NCBI GenBank assembly: GCA_025943965.1
Contig: JAPCWD010000003.1
Span: 149,208-213,207 of the forward strand
DNA from: Synergistaceae bacterium DZ-S4
GTDB lineage: Bacteria; Synergistota; Synergistia; Synergistales; Synergistaceae
DNA length: 64,000 bases
Direction of reading: 5' to 3'
Part shown: positions 25,883 through 34,580 of the stretch, piece after piece
How positions within the stretch are numbered: the stretch's first letter is position 1
How the letters are laid out: every line of letters starts with the position of its first letter
Notes under the pieces: model-generated
What the model was told of the DNA's origin: nothing
The model's input: only the letters and a program-made list of their open reading frames with translations
The model's database searches: none
Position numbers and translations under genes: made by a program

Positions 25883-26208
25883 CATTTGACAGGTCATTTC
25901 AGACACATTCACCAAACCTGCAAAATATTCCTTTTCAAAAGCTTTTTTGCAAATAGACGTAATATACCTTGAAGCAAGTTCTTAAGTGAACTCTTTCACC
26001 TTCTTTTAGGCGTAAAAAAAATAATTGCACCTTCGTTTAAAAATGGCTAAATAGAAATATCAGAATAATCTTTCTTGTTTGAAAATTACTACACGGCATT
26101 TTTAGGAATTATTTTAATTAGATTTTTTTATACATTACCTTATCCTTTATGTTGCTGTATTATTAATGGACCTTAACAGACAGACAGAAAAGAAAGGCAG
26201 GTATAGAG
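25883..26208. other. Divergent intergenic region
   Basis: Strongly A/T-rich spacer between the mutase operon and the flavodiiron gene. A weak plus-strand promoter candidate, TTACCT (26135-26140), 17-bp spacer, TATTAT (26158-26163), would serve the flavodiiron gene. No gene with a ribosome site was seen. Confidence 0.4.
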
Positions 26209-27417
26209 ATGCAGAAAGCGATAAAGATCACGGATAAGATATACTGGATAGGCGGCAATGACCGCGAGACAGACCTCTTTGAAGGACTGTGGACTTTGCC
26301 AAAGGGAGTTTCATACAACGCATATCTTATCAATGACGACAAGACCGCGATAATCGACACGATAAAAAGCGGCAACCTTTCGGATTACATCGAGAGGCTG
26401 ACATCCGTGCTTCCCGAAGGCAGGGGAATAGACTACCTCATAGTCAACCACATGGAACCGGACCACTCAGGTTCCATAAGGATGCTTCGCCACCTCTACC
26501 CTGAGATGAAGATAGTGGGCAACAAAAAAACAGTTGAAATGATCGACGCCTTCTACAGGATAACGGAGAACATAATTGAGGTAAAGGAAGGTGACGTCCT
26601 CGACCTGGGGCACCATAAGGTGACCTTCGCAATGATACCCATGGTCCACTGGCCCGAGAGCATGGTAACCTATGACGCCACAGAGAAAGTGCTTTTTTCA
26701 ACAGACGCTTTCGGAGGCTTCAGCGCACTCGAGGGCGGCATATTCGACGATGAGCTCGACATGGTCCATTATGAGTACGAGATCCTTAGATATTTCGCCA
26801 ACATAGTCGGACGTTACGCCGCGCCGACTCAAAAGGCGATCGCCAAGGTCAGGGTGCTACAGCCAAAGATCATCTGTCCGGCACACGGTCCCATACACAG
26901 GACGAACCCATGGCATATAGTAGATCTTTACGACAAGTGGAGCAGGCATGAGACGGATGAGGGAGTTGTGGTCGTATACGGTTCAATGTACGGAAATACA
27001 AAATTCATGACCGATGCCATCGCACGTTCGATATCAGAAGCAGGCATAAAGGATGTCTTCGTACACGACGTTTCCAGGGACAATCTTTCATTCATGGTCG
27101 CGGACATATGGAGGTACAAGGGGCTGGTGCTCGGAAGCTGCACCTACAACACAGAGCTCTATCCGCCTATGGCGACACTTTGCAGATCACTTTCAAACAA
27201 GATGATGAAGAACAGGATACTCGGGATATGCGGTTCATACAGCTGGAGCAAGGGAGCTCTGGCAGAACTGCAGCTCTTCGCTGAACAGGGAGGGGACTGG
27301 ACGCTCATTCAGCCGTCGGTGGAAGTAAAATCCTGCCCGACGGAAGAAGACCTTGACCAATGCAGGCTGCTTGGAAGGAACGTTGCTGAAGCGGTAAAAA
27401 AACAGTTCATAAAATAA
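26209..27417 (+). CDS. A-type flavodiiron protein (oxygen/NO reductase)
   Basis: Cytosolic flavoprotein reducing O2 to water or NO to N2O, protecting anaerobes. The 402-residue chain has a metallo-beta-lactamase-like diiron domain with ligands visible: HMEPDHSG (His81, Glu83, Asp85, His86), His147 in MVHWPE, Asp166 in STDAFGG and His226 in CPAHGP. A flavodoxin domain follows from about 255 with the FMN loop YGSMYGNTKFM. There is no extra rubredoxin domain, so a separate electron donor is needed. Monocistronic, with an AGGCAGG ribosome site and a strong terminator. Confidence 0.95.
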   Translation: MQKAIKITDKIYWIGGNDRETDLFEGLWTLPKGVSYNAYLINDDKTAIIDTIKSGNLSDYIERLTSVLPEGRGIDYLIVNHMEPDHSGSIRMLRHLYPEMKIVGNKKTVEMIDAFYRITENIIEVKEGDVLDLGHHKVTFAMIPMVHWPESMVTYDATEKVLFSTDAFGGFSALEGGIFDDELDMVHYEYEILRYFANIVGRYAAPTQKAIAKVRVLQPKIICPAHGPIHRTNPWHIVDLYDKWSRHETDEGVVVVYGSMYGNTKFMTDAIARSISEAGIKDVFVHDVSRDNLSFMVADIWRYKGLVLGSCTYNTELYPPMATLCRSLSNKMMKNRILGICGSYSWSKGALAELQLFAEQGGDWTLIQPSVEVKSCPTEEDLDQCRLLGRNVAEAVKKQFIK

Positions 27418-27439
27418 AATTTTTTTAAAGGCAAAAATT

Positions 27440-27483
27440 AAAGGGAGCCCCCCCGAAACCTGAGTTTTGAGGGGGCTCCCTTT
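27440..27483. terminator. Bidirectional terminator after the flavodiiron gene
   Basis: AAAGGGAGCCCCC / GGGGGCTCCCTTT, 13-bp stem with an 18-nt centre, A- and T-flanked; it also ends the convergent gene at 27494. Confidence 0.88.
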
Positions 27484-27493
27484 GTGTTTGAAA

Positions 27494-27952
27494 CTACCGG
27501 TTCATCTCGTTGATCTCAATATCCGGTATATACTGCTTAAAAAATTTTTTGAGATCACTGACCTGGTCGCGCTCAAAAAGCACTTTCCATCCCAGCGTGT
27601 CCCTTTCCAGAAATACCATCGTTTCGCCACCCTTGTGCATCAAAGTGATGAACTTGATATCTTCCCATTTCATCACCTCTCTGTGGTGGGTGATCCAGGT
27701 GTGTGTCTCCTTGACCATCCCTATCGGGGATAAATATACAAGTTTCCGGTAATTGAGAGCAAAGAAACTCGCAAACCCCAGTATGATGTTGGGCAGGATC
27801 TTTTCTGTTACACCCTGAGAATAGTACCTCCAGAGAGTACCTCCTATTAGATAGATCCCTATTGCGGCAAAAGTCGCAGTCTTATAGTTGCTGGTGGTCC
27901 TTCCTGATCTTGAGACCAGGAGATTTTCAAGTTCCGGCAGTTTTCCCTGCAA
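27494..27952 (-). CDS. Two-helix membrane protein of unknown function
   Basis: I do not recognise this family. The 152-residue protein has a short cytosolic N-terminus, two membrane segments (about 24-42 and 52-68) and a C-terminal domain of about 80 residues with alternating strands (MVKETHTWITHHREVMKWEDIKFITL, ETMVFLERDTLGWKVLFE). This layout recalls bacterial PH-like domain membrane proteins. The start is probably the TTG at 27952, 20 bp after the NhaC stop, with only a weak AAGAG site. It likely shares a transcript with nhaC. Confidence 0.6.
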   Translation of the reverse strand: MQGKLPELENLLVSRSGRTTSNYKTATFAAIGIYLIGGTLWRYYSQGVTEKILPNIILGFASFFALNYRKLVYLSPIGMVKETHTWITHHREVMKWEDIKFITLMHKGGETMVFLERDTLGWKVLFERDQVSDLKKFFKQYIPDIEINEMNR

Positions 27953-27972
27953 TTTAAACTGCTCTTATCTTG

Positions 27973-29493
27973 CTAAACCAGATCCGCAGGACCCGTTTTT
28001 CCGCCCTTGACGGGTTCTCCGTCCTTACCGCGCCAGAATATGCCTATGCCCATGTAGGTCATGATTATTGCTACGATAGGGTTAAGATAGTTGAGGAATG
28101 CGTAAGGGATATACTGAACGGTAGGAACTCCAAGAACTGTAGTATGGTATGCACCGCAAGTGTTCCATGGAATAAGAACAGAGAGAAGAGTACCAGCGTC
28201 TTCCAGCGAGCGGGACAGCATCCTTGGGTGGAGTCCTTTTTCTTCAAATGCTGAACGGAACATGGTTCCAGGCATTGCTATGGACAGATACTGGTCGCCA
28301 AGGAAGATGTCGCAGACAAAGCAGGACATTATAGTTGCTGTGATCATTCCGCCGACTGACCTGATGGGCTTCATAATAGCTTCAAGCATGACCTTGAGGA
28401 AACCGCATGTCTCCATGGCAAAACCGAATGTGAATGCGCAGATGATAAGGGAGATCGTCCAGTTCATAGACTGCAGACCGCCGCGCTCCATAAGCTTAAC
28501 TATGTCGTTCGCTGCTTCCAAAGCAATATCCGGGGCGACAGTGATATTGCTCTCGGCAAGAACTTTAGCCAGAGCAGCAGCATCTTCACCAGCACCTGCT
28601 ATAGAGGCTGAAACTGAGGGTGCGTAGCCGTACTGCATGATATTCAGGATTTCGCCAAATCCTGAACCATTGACCAAAGCAATGACAATAGCTACAAAGA
28701 TACCAGCCCACAGGCTTGGGAGGGCGGGTTTACGCGTTGCAGAAAGCCCAATGACAACCAGGGGTGCCAGGAGGGTGATCGGGTTGATCCAGAACTCTGC
28801 TCTCATAAGTGCCTGGATAGCAGCTATCTTCGCAGTGTCAAGCTGTCCGCCTGAGTAACGGAAACCGATCACAAGCGTTATTGCAGCAACTATTATGTAA
28901 GTAGGCCCGGTGGTCCACACCATGGCTCTGATGTGCTGAAAAAGGTCAGTTCCCGCAACGGCCGGTGCCAGGTTCGTAGTATCAGAAAGCGGAGACATCT
29001 TGTCGCCGAAGTATGCTCCTGAAATGACTACGCCAGCCGTTAGAGGAGCCGGGACACCAAGACCAAGCGCGATCCCCATAAGAGCTATGCCGACAGTTCC
29101 GGACGTACCCCATGATGTACCGGTCGAGAGTGATACAACTGAGCAGATGAGCAGTGTGGCGAAAAGGAAAATTGACGGGCTTAGAATGGCCAGTCCATAA
29201 TAGATCATTGTTGGGACTACTCCGCTTACGATCCAGGTCCCAATAAGCGGACCAACCGTATAAAGGATAAGACAAGCCTGCATACCTGTCATTATGCCGT
29301 CAATAATACCTTTTTCGATTGTGGCGTAATCATATTTAAGGACTACAACTCCAACCGCGATCGCAATCATTGCGCTAAGGATAAGCGCGATGTGAATATC
29401 AACTTCCCATACCAGGACACTGGCTCCAATCAGTGCAGCTGCCGACAAAAAAACTGCAAGAGTTAACGCCAGTGAAGGTTTACGAGGCTCCAT
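27973..29493 (-). CDS. nhaC: NhaC-family Na+/H+ antiporter
   Basis: Inner-membrane sodium/proton (or linked solute) antiporter of the NhaC family. The 506 residues contain about 11-12 helices. Markers are GIIDGIMTGMQACLILYTVGPLIGTW near 62-87, SLSTGTSWGTSGTVGIAL near 121-138 and GDKMSPLSDTTNLAPAVAGTDLFQHIR near 163-189, the last being the best-conserved NhaC segment. NhaC homologues also include malate-Na+/lactate and arginine-type exchangers, so the substrate is open. Sodium cycling fits the sodium-pumping decarboxylase next door. GGGGAG precedes the ATG. Confidence 0.9.
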   Translation of the reverse strand: MEPRKPSLALTLAVFLSAAALIGASVLVWEVDIHIALILSAMIAIAVGVVVLKYDYATIEKGIIDGIMTGMQACLILYTVGPLIGTWIVSGVVPTMIYYGLAILSPSIFLFATLLICSVVSLSTGTSWGTSGTVGIALMGIALGLGVPAPLTAGVVISGAYFGDKMSPLSDTTNLAPAVAGTDLFQHIRAMVWTTGPTYIIVAAITLVIGFRYSGGQLDTAKIAAIQALMRAEFWINPITLLAPLVVIGLSATRKPALPSLWAGIFVAIVIALVNGSGFGEILNIMQYGYAPSVSASIAGAGEDAAALAKVLAESNITVAPDIALEAANDIVKLMERGGLQSMNWTISLIICAFTFGFAMETCGFLKVMLEAIMKPIRSVGGMITATIMSCFVCDIFLGDQYLSIAMPGTMFRSAFEEKGLHPRMLSRSLEDAGTLLSVLIPWNTCGAYHTTVLGVPTVQYIPYAFLNYLNPIVAIIMTYMGIGIFWRGKDGEPVKGGKTGPADLV

Positions 29494-29914
29494 AATAAGA
29501 CAACTCCCCTTTCGATCATTCTGATAAGTTTAGAAACAAAAAAGCAGAAAAAAATAAAACTTGAAAAGTGATTTGATCAGCCGACCACCTCCGTCTTTTG
29601 AAATCAAAACCGTAAAAAGCGGCTTGGCATAAAGGTTAACGCAACATATGAAAAAAAGTGTTTTTGTTGCCTCTCTAAGTAATTTTACTACCTTTGCAAG
29701 TAATCTGTCTACTCTTGTATGTTCATTTAAGATATGCTTATAACATGTACGTACATATCATGCATCCTTCAGGATGCTGACGGTCTGCCGGCTTGCGCGA
29801 AAAGACAGCATGGGAGATCGTCTCATTTTTGACACTGAAGCACCTCCGAGTTCATAAAAATAAAAAGGTTACAATTATCTGCTTTTCTTGATAAGAGATG
29901 ACGGCGGAGGGCTT
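29494..29914 (-). promoter_or_regulatory. Long nhaC leader with small structured elements
   Basis: About 420 bp without a normal gene. On the minus strand it holds a possible 22-codon ORF at about 29762-29830 (GTG start, GGAGGTG before it), a perfect hairpin GCATCC-TGAA-GGATGC (29762-29777), the palindrome ATGTACGTACAT (29745-29756), and two AAGTAAT direct repeats near 29680-29710. Together they suggest a regulated leader for nhaC. I saw no lysine-riboswitch or other known aptamer sequence. Confidence 0.4.
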
Positions 29915-29943
29915 TTGACAGTATACTTAGCAAGATGTATCAT
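29915..29943 (+). promoter_or_regulatory. Promoter of thiT
   Basis: TTGACA (29915-29920), 17-bp spacer, TATCAT (29938-29943). The leader before the ATG is only about 40 nt, too short for a TPP aptamer. Confidence 0.65.
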
Positions 29944-29988
29944 CTGCTCTTTCGCACTGAAAACATAGCATGGCCCGGAGGTCAGATC

Positions 29989-30492
29989 ATGAAAGTCCCA
30001 ATAAAGATCCTCGCAGAAGGATCGCTTTGCATAGCATTATCGGCCGCTCTTTCGTTCGTCAGGCTGTTTGCACTCCCTCAGGGAGGCTCTGTCAGCCTTG
30101 GCATGCTGCCGATACTTATATTTGCATTACGAAGAGGCGGATCCGCGGGAGTATCGGCAGGACTGGCCGTAGGGATGCTTAAGCTGTTCATGGGAGGATA
30201 CGTGATACACCCGATCCAGGCATTGCTTGACTACCCTGTTGCAAATGCACTTATCGGAACCGCAGGCTTCTTCAGGGCAAACAGATATCTTGGAGCAGCC
30301 GCGGCATCGCTCATGAACCTTTTTGCTTCTGTACTGTCAGGGGTCGTCTTTTTCTCGGATTACGCACCCGAAGGGATGAATGTATGGCTCTACTCCTTTC
30401 TTTACAATGCGAGCGTTGTGATCCCGGAGGCTGTCATCTGCATAGCACTTATTTATTTGATATTGCCCAGGCTGGATAAGATAGGAAGATAG
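29989..30492 (+). CDS. thiT: ThiT-like thiamine ECF transporter S component
   Basis: Substrate-binding membrane subunit of an energy-coupling-factor thiamine importer. The 167-residue protein has six hydrophobic segments. ThiT-like features are AEGSLCIALSAALSFVRLFALPQGGSVSLGMLPI near the N-terminus, IFALRRGGSAGVSAGLAVGMLKL, and the Trp/Tyr-containing region near 125. ECF ATPase and transmembrane EcfT partners are not in the window and would be shared. Start ATG 29989 follows GGAGG; the longer frame starts inside the promoter. The thiamine-salvage operon is 900 bp away on the other strand. Confidence 0.82.
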   Translation: MKVPIKILAEGSLCIALSAALSFVRLFALPQGGSVSLGMLPILIFALRRGGSAGVSAGLAVGMLKLFMGGYVIHPIQALLDYPVANALIGTAGFFRANRYLGAAAASLMNLFASVLSGVVFFSDYAPEGMNVWLYSFLYNASVVIPEAVICIALIYLILPRLDKIGR

Positions 30493-30535
30493 GCCTTTCC
30501 AAAATATAAAATACCGCTTTATTTCACAAAAAAGG

Positions 30536-30564
30536 TTGATGCTTTTCCCTTTTCAATATAGAAT
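30536..30564 (+). promoter_or_regulatory. Promoter of the ferredoxin gene
   Basis: TTGATG (30536-30541), 17-bp spacer, TAGAAT (30559-30564), 70 bp before the start codon. Confidence 0.55.
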
Positions 30565-30633
30565 ACGCGAATGCGGGGTATCGATTTTCCCCAAAAATTA
30601 TTTTGAAACATAATTTAAGGAGGACTTCTTACA

Positions 30634-30807
30634 ATGGCTAAAGCAGTAGTTGATCAGGATGCTTGTGTAGGTTGCGAGGCATGCGTAGGCGTTTGCCCGA
30701 CATCGGCGATCAGTATGAATGACGGCAAAGCAAAGGTCGATCCGGATACATGTGTTGAGTGCGGAGCCTGTGTGGCGACCTGCCCTGTCAGCGCAATTTC
30801 CCAGTAG
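30634..30807 (+). CDS. 2[4Fe-4S] clostridial-type ferredoxin
   Basis: A 57-residue low-potential electron carrier. Two cluster-binding sets are complete: C-V-G-C-E-A-C plus VCPT in the first half and C-V-E-C-G-A-C plus TCPV in the second, the exact CxxCxxCxxxCP pattern of clostridial ferredoxins. AAGGAGG lies 10 bp before the ATG, and a strong terminator follows. It probably serves amino-acid fermentation oxidoreductases and hydrogenase elsewhere in the genome. Confidence 0.95.
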   Translation: MAKAVVDQDACVGCEACVGVCPTSAISMNDGKAKVDPDTCVECGACVATCPVSAISQ

Positions 30808-30826
30808 TAATTACATCTGAGCGGAT

Positions 30827-30860
30827 AAAAAAACCGGAGGCGCCGGCCTCCGGTTTTTTT
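30827..30860. terminator. Bidirectional terminator between ferredoxin and thiD
   Basis: AACCGGAGGC / GCCTCCGGTT stem with A-run and T-run flanks. It overlaps the stop codon of convergent thiD. Confidence 0.9.
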
Positions 30861-31662
30861 ATTTCGCAACCTGCTTTCTAAGCCTGCAACAATGATCAAG
30901 AGGACCGCTTCCCCTGCCCAGATCAAGACCTGACTTCAACGCATCCGTAATATAATCTTTGGCTGCTCTTACGCTCTCCTCGACGCTAAGACCCTCGGCA
31001 AGCCCGCAAGCTATTGCAGATGATAAAGTGCATCCTGTTCCGTGGGTGTTTGGGTTATCTATCCTCGCCGCGAGAAACCACTTCTCTCTCTCGTCCCGCC
31101 TGACCAGCAGATCGTCAGCCTCCTCCGGGAAGTGCCCCCCCTTTATAAGGATATTCGTCCCTGTCGACCTTGTTATGATCCTGGCCGCCTCTTTCATTCC
31201 CTCCCGATCTCTTATCCTGATCCCGCTGAGGACTTCAGCCTCGGGGATGTTCGGTGTGATGATCTCTGCCAGAGGGAGAAGCATTTCTATGAGAGCATCG
31301 GCTGCATCCCGCTCAAGCAGCCTGCTTCCGCTGGTCGATACCATCACTGGGTCGACGACGATGTTTTGTGCGCCATACTCTTTCAGTTTCTCAGAGATCG
31401 TCCTTACCAGGAAAGAGTTTGAGACCATACCTATCTTGACGGCATCGGGACGTATGTCTGTAAAGACCGCGTCTATCTGCTGTGCCACAAAACCGCTCTC
31501 AACATCCGCGATCCCTGAGACCCCGGTCGTATTCTGGGCGGTAAGGGCCGTTATAACACTCATGCCGTACATACCAAACGCTGTCATTGTCTTTAGGTCT
31601 GCCTGGATGCCCGCCCCGCCGCTGCAGTCGGAACCGGCAATCGTCAATACCTTTCTGATCAT
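30859..31662 (-). CDS. thiD: Hydroxymethylpyrimidine/phosphomethylpyrimidine kinase
   Basis: Phosphorylates hydroxymethylpyrimidine twice for thiamine synthesis or salvage. The 267-residue ribokinase-like protein begins MIRKVLTIAGSDCSGGAGIQADLKTMTAFG, a textbook ThiD start. VDPVMVSTSGSRLLERDA and the anion-hole NTHGTGCTLSSAIACGLAEG near 206-226 are also present. ATG 31662 has AAGGAG upstream; a longer frame reaching 31770 only repeats thiE coding DNA. Last gene of the TPP-riboswitch operon. Confidence 0.96.
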   Translation of the reverse strand: MIRKVLTIAGSDCSGGAGIQADLKTMTAFGMYGMSVITALTAQNTTGVSGIADVESGFVAQQIDAVFTDIRPDAVKIGMVSNSFLVRTISEKLKEYGAQNIVVDPVMVSTSGSRLLERDAADALIEMLLPLAEIITPNIPEAEVLSGIRIRDREGMKEAARIITRSTGTNILIKGGHFPEEADDLLVRRDEREKWFLAARIDNPNTHGTGCTLSSAIACGLAEGLSVEESVRAAKDYITDALKSGLDLGRGSGPLDHCCRLRKQVAK

Positions 31663-31681
31663 CTCGATTTCTCCTTCCGCC

Positions 31682-32326
31682 TTATTTGTTCCCCAGCATT
31701 TTTTCAGCAAGGGCCAACAGTTTCGCTGCCGAGGCCGCGATATCATCTTTGGCAAATATGGCCGACACAACTGCTGCTCCAGCGATCCCGGAGCCCGAAA
31801 GTTCGATTATATTGTCTTCAGTAATGCCCCCTATTGCTACCACCGGTATGGAGACAGAACCGCAGATCCTTTTGAGTTCATCAAAGGACATTACTTTTGC
31901 ATCTTCCTTTGTTGATGTTGAGAAGACAGCGCCCGCGCCGATGTAATCAGCTCCGCACCTTTCCGCTTCAAGAGCCGTTTCCGCTGTCGGGGCCGATACC
32001 CCGAGTATCATAGAGCTGCCGATCCTCTGTCTTGCCTCGTATGCGCCAATATCCTCCTGTCCGACATGTACGCCGTCGGCGCCTGATGCCAATGCGGCTT
32101 CGATGTCGTCGTTGATGATCAGGGGGACATTGTATTTATGAACAACAGTCCCAATTCTTTTTGCAAGGCTCACAAGCTCGTCAGATCCCATATGCTTTTC
32201 CCTGAGCTGGACCATTGTCACACCGGCCCTCACAGCCTTTTCTATTTCTTCTTCCAGGGAGCTTCCTTTGAGCCATTTTCTGTCAGTTACGGCATATAGT
32301 TTTAATGAATTTTTATCTAATCTCAA
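31682..32326 (-). CDS. thiE: Thiamine-phosphate synthase
   Basis: Couples HMP-pyrophosphate and hydroxyethylthiazole phosphate to thiamine phosphate. The 214-residue TIM barrel has VTMVQLREKHMGSDEL near 35-50, INDDIEAALASGADGVHVGQEDI near 70-92, and ADYIGAGAVFSTSTKEDA near 125-143, with VVAIGGIT for phosphate binding. The start codon is TTG at 32326 with GGGAGG inside the thiM 3' end; the two genes overlap by 14 bp, so translation is coupled. Confidence 0.95.
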   Translation of the reverse strand: MRLDKNSLKLYAVTDRKWLKGSSLEEEIEKAVRAGVTMVQLREKHMGSDELVSLAKRIGTVVHKYNVPLIINDDIEAALASGADGVHVGQEDIGAYEARQRIGSSMILGVSAPTAETALEAERCGADYIGAGAVFSTSTKEDAKVMSFDELKRICGSVSIPVVAIGGITEDNIIELSGSGIAGAAVVSAIFAKDDIAASAAKLLALAEKMLGNK

Positions 32327-33137
32327 TTTTTACAGCCTCCCTCATCTTTTCCGCGGTCATGTTGCTTACTTCGTCTATGATGTATGACCTGTATGTGGAA
32401 GTTCCTCCGCCTTTGCTGGTGAGCTGTTCAAAAGCCAACTCTCCGGCAACCCCGAACATCGCCGCCGCGGAAGCTGCCGCCAGTGCATGGTCTGAAGGGA
32501 CTGCCGCGCAAAATGCACCTGTAACGGCAGAGAGCATGCAACCTGTGCCGCTGACTTTTGACATCATGGGATGACCGTTTTTGATCGTGTAAAGATATTT
32601 TTCCCCGGCAACTATATCTTTAGGGCCGGTAACCGTGATCACAGCGCCTGTCTTTTTTCTGAGCTTCATGATGAGGCAGATGACCTCTTTAGGCAGATGC
32701 CTGTCCAAAAGTCCCGGGTCGGACGCGTCAACTCCCCGGGTCCTTGACTCCCCTCCGGCTATAGCTGTTATCTCTGAAATATTTCCCCTGATAACGGCAA
32801 AATCTATTTCCTTTATCAGCTCCATTGCCGTTGCAGTACGCAGAGAGGAGGCACCCGCCCCGACAGGATCAAGGACCACCGGCAGTCCAAGTTCGTTTGC
32901 TCTTCTGCCCGCCTTGAACATGGAAGGTATAGTCCTGCTGTTAAGAGTGCCGATATTGATGACTAAAGCCGAGGCGATCGATACTATCTCTTCCGTCTCA
33001 CGTTCATCGTCCGCCATAACAGGCGACGCCCCGCACGCCAGAAGCACATTGGCACAGTCATTTACTGTAACGTAGTTTGTTATGCAGTGTACAAGAGGAG
33101 ATATCCTCCTTACCTCATCCAATATCCCTGCAAACAT
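32313..33137 (-). CDS. thiM: Hydroxyethylthiazole kinase
   Basis: Salvages the thiazole half of thiamine by phosphorylating it. The 274-residue ribokinase-like protein has SPLVHCITNYVTVNDCANVLLACGASPVMADD near 13-44 (split across the family's first motif), VLDPVGAGASSLRTAT near 89-104, IRGNISEI and the catalytic loop SGTGCMLSAVTGAF near 195-208. GGAGGGG precedes the ATG, which is 2 bp after the cytX stop. Confidence 0.96.
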   Translation of the reverse strand: MFAGILDEVRRISPLVHCITNYVTVNDCANVLLACGASPVMADDERETEEIVSIASALVINIGTLNSRTIPSMFKAGRRANELGLPVVLDPVGAGASSLRTATAMELIKEIDFAVIRGNISEITAIAGGESRTRGVDASDPGLLDRHLPKEVICLIMKLRKKTGAVITVTGPKDIVAGEKYLYTIKNGHPMMSKVSGTGCMLSAVTGAFCAAVPSDHALAAASAAAMFGVAGELAFEQLTSKGGGTSTYRSYIIDEVSNMTAEKMREAVKIEIR

Positions 33138-33139
33138 GC

Positions 33140-34345
33140 TTACCCCTCCTGTCCTTCTCTTTTAAAAAATATCGCTCTCGCTTTATCTGCCGCGAATGCC
33201 AGGGCGATAACGGCAGCCATTACGGGCAGGGTGTTTCCCAAGGGGGTCTCCATTGCCATAAACTTCCTGTATATAAGAAATCCGGACAGCCAGATCACAA
33301 AATTGGGAATACTGATGCTTTCGCTGAAATGATCTTTCTTCAGTATGAAAAAATCTGTTATCAGTATCGATATCATCGGTGCGAAGACAGATCCTATCAG
33401 GAAAAGGAAGTTTTCATACTGCTCTACCGGAGTCAGGACAGCCAGGGCAGTACCGGCTATGCAGGCGATCACAGCCGTTGTTTTGCTGCCGGGCCTGTCC
33501 GTTATGCTGCTAAAGCTCACTCCGGCTGAATAAACATCGAGGAAGGTCGTTGTCACAGTAGATATGACAATAATGAATACCGCCGCCAATCCCAGGCCCG
33601 CACCCAGCATGATCTTTGCAATATCGCTCTCTCCTGTGTATACAGAGGCCCCCAATCCTATCATATACATCCAGGTGCTGCCCGCAAAATAGACCAGAAC
33701 GCTTACCAGTGAAGCCTTTCGTGGGTTCGATGCATTATGTGTGTAATCCGAGATAAGGGGCAGCCAGGAGAGAGGCATCGCTGCAGACAGCTCAACCGCA
33801 CTCCCAAAATTCATTTCTCCCGTGACCGCAGCAGAAGAGTTTCCCCCGAACACAATAATGCTGAGAAGAAGGGTGAGTGAGAAAAGGCCTGCCATAGTAA
33901 ATATGTTTATCTTTCCCAGGTTTTTTATTCCTATCTCTATCCATACTATTATCAGAAAGCCGATAACAACACTCCACAGGGAGGGGCTGTATGACCCTGT
34001 GTATTTTTCTGCTATCAGTGCTACAGCCCTTCCGCCTCCGATTATCATGACTGCGGTCCATCCGACAAGCTGGGTAACATTCAGCAGTGAAAAAAAGACC
34101 GAACCTCTCTGTCCGAAAGAAATTTTTACGGTCTCCATCGCGCTTTTTCCGGTTTCTGCACCTATGCGGCCTGCAAGATAGAGAGGTATGCAGCCAATAA
34201 TATGCCCTATGACGACAGCCGCGGCGCCTCTCGAAAAACCAAGCGGAGCGATCAGACTCCCTGTAAGTATCTCCGCAATGGAGACCGCTGCGCCAAACCA
34301 TATCAGCGCGCTTCCAAATACCGTTGCCCCTCCGTTATCCCTCAT
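33140..34345 (-). CDS. cytX: CytX-like HMP/cytosine permease (NCS1 family)
   Basis: NCS1-family membrane transporter with about 12 helices; CytX members are found under TPP riboswitches and are thought to import hydroxymethylpyrimidine. The 401 residues begin with WFGAAVSIAEILTGSLIAPLGFSRGAAAVVIGHIIGC in part, typical of NCS1 helix 1-2, then SAMETVKISFGQRGSVFFSLLNVTQLVGWTAVMI. First gene of the operon, directly after the riboswitch terminator, which ties the function to thiamine precursor uptake rather than cytosine. Confidence 0.9.
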   Translation of the reverse strand: MRDNGGATVFGSALIWFGAAVSIAEILTGSLIAPLGFSRGAAAVVIGHIIGCIPLYLAGRIGAETGKSAMETVKISFGQRGSVFFSLLNVTQLVGWTAVMIIGGGRAVALIAEKYTGSYSPSLWSVVIGFLIIVWIEIGIKNLGKINIFTMAGLFSLTLLLSIIVFGGNSSAAVTGEMNFGSAVELSAAMPLSWLPLISDYTHNASNPRKASLVSVLVYFAGSTWMYMIGLGASVYTGESDIAKIMLGAGLGLAAVFIIVISTVTTTFLDVYSAGVSFSSITDRPGSKTTAVIACIAGTALAVLTPVEQYENFLFLIGSVFAPMISILITDFFILKKDHFSESISIPNFVIWLSGFLIYRKFMAMETPLGNTLPVMAAVIALAFAADKARAIFFKREGQEG

Positions 34346-34371
34346 GATCTTTCCTCCCGTTCAAAAATAAA

Positions 34372-34402
34372 AGCGGGAAACGCCGGCTTCGCGTCTCCCG
34401 CT
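34372..34402 (-). terminator. Riboswitch-controlled terminator
   Basis: AGCGGGAGACGC / GCGTTTCCCGCT stem followed by TTTATTTTTG on the minus strand, between the TPP aptamer and the cytX ribosome site. It is the likely expression platform: terminator formed when TPP is bound. Confidence 0.85.
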
Positions 34403-34415
34403 AAATTTTGCAATT

Positions 34416-34506
34416 TAGTGCGTTCCCTACGTTGGCATTATCCAAATCAGGTCCAGGGTCGAAGTCGATCACTTCCTCTCAGCCCGCCATGCAAGCTCCC
34501 CGAATA
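34416..34506 (-). promoter_or_regulatory. TPP riboswitch (THI element)
   Basis: The minus strand contains the THI-box consensus in order: CGGGGAGCTTGC, GGGCTGAGAGG (the conserved CUGAGA), ACCCTGGACCTGATTTGGATAATGCCAACGTAGGGAA in pieces, with the invariant ACCTGAT and GGATAATGCCA signals. It lies between a good promoter and the terminator in front of cytX-thiM-thiE-thiD, so excess thiamine pyrophosphate should repress the operon. Confidence 0.95.
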
Positions 34507-34528
34507 TTCAGCTGTATGATGCAGGGCC

Positions 34529-34559
34529 ATTATAGACCCTTAGGACGCCCCTATGTCAA
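34529..34559 (-). promoter_or_regulatory. Promoter of the thiamine-salvage operon
   Basis: Consensus TTGACA (34554-34559) and TATAAT (34529-34534) on the minus strand, with a 19-bp spacer, about 25 bp before the aptamer. The long spacer may weaken it. Confidence 0.6.
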
Positions 34560-34580
34560 GGGCACTCTCTCAAAGTCCTG

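Noticed and set aside
29494..29914. Lysine riboswitch upstream of nhaC
   Set aside because: NhaC-type genes are sometimes lysine-controlled, but I could not find the conserved lysine aptamer sequences in this leader.
29944..29988. TPP riboswitch upstream of thiT
   Set aside because: The promoter leaves only about 40 nt, and the THI-box sequences are absent here, unlike in front of cytX.
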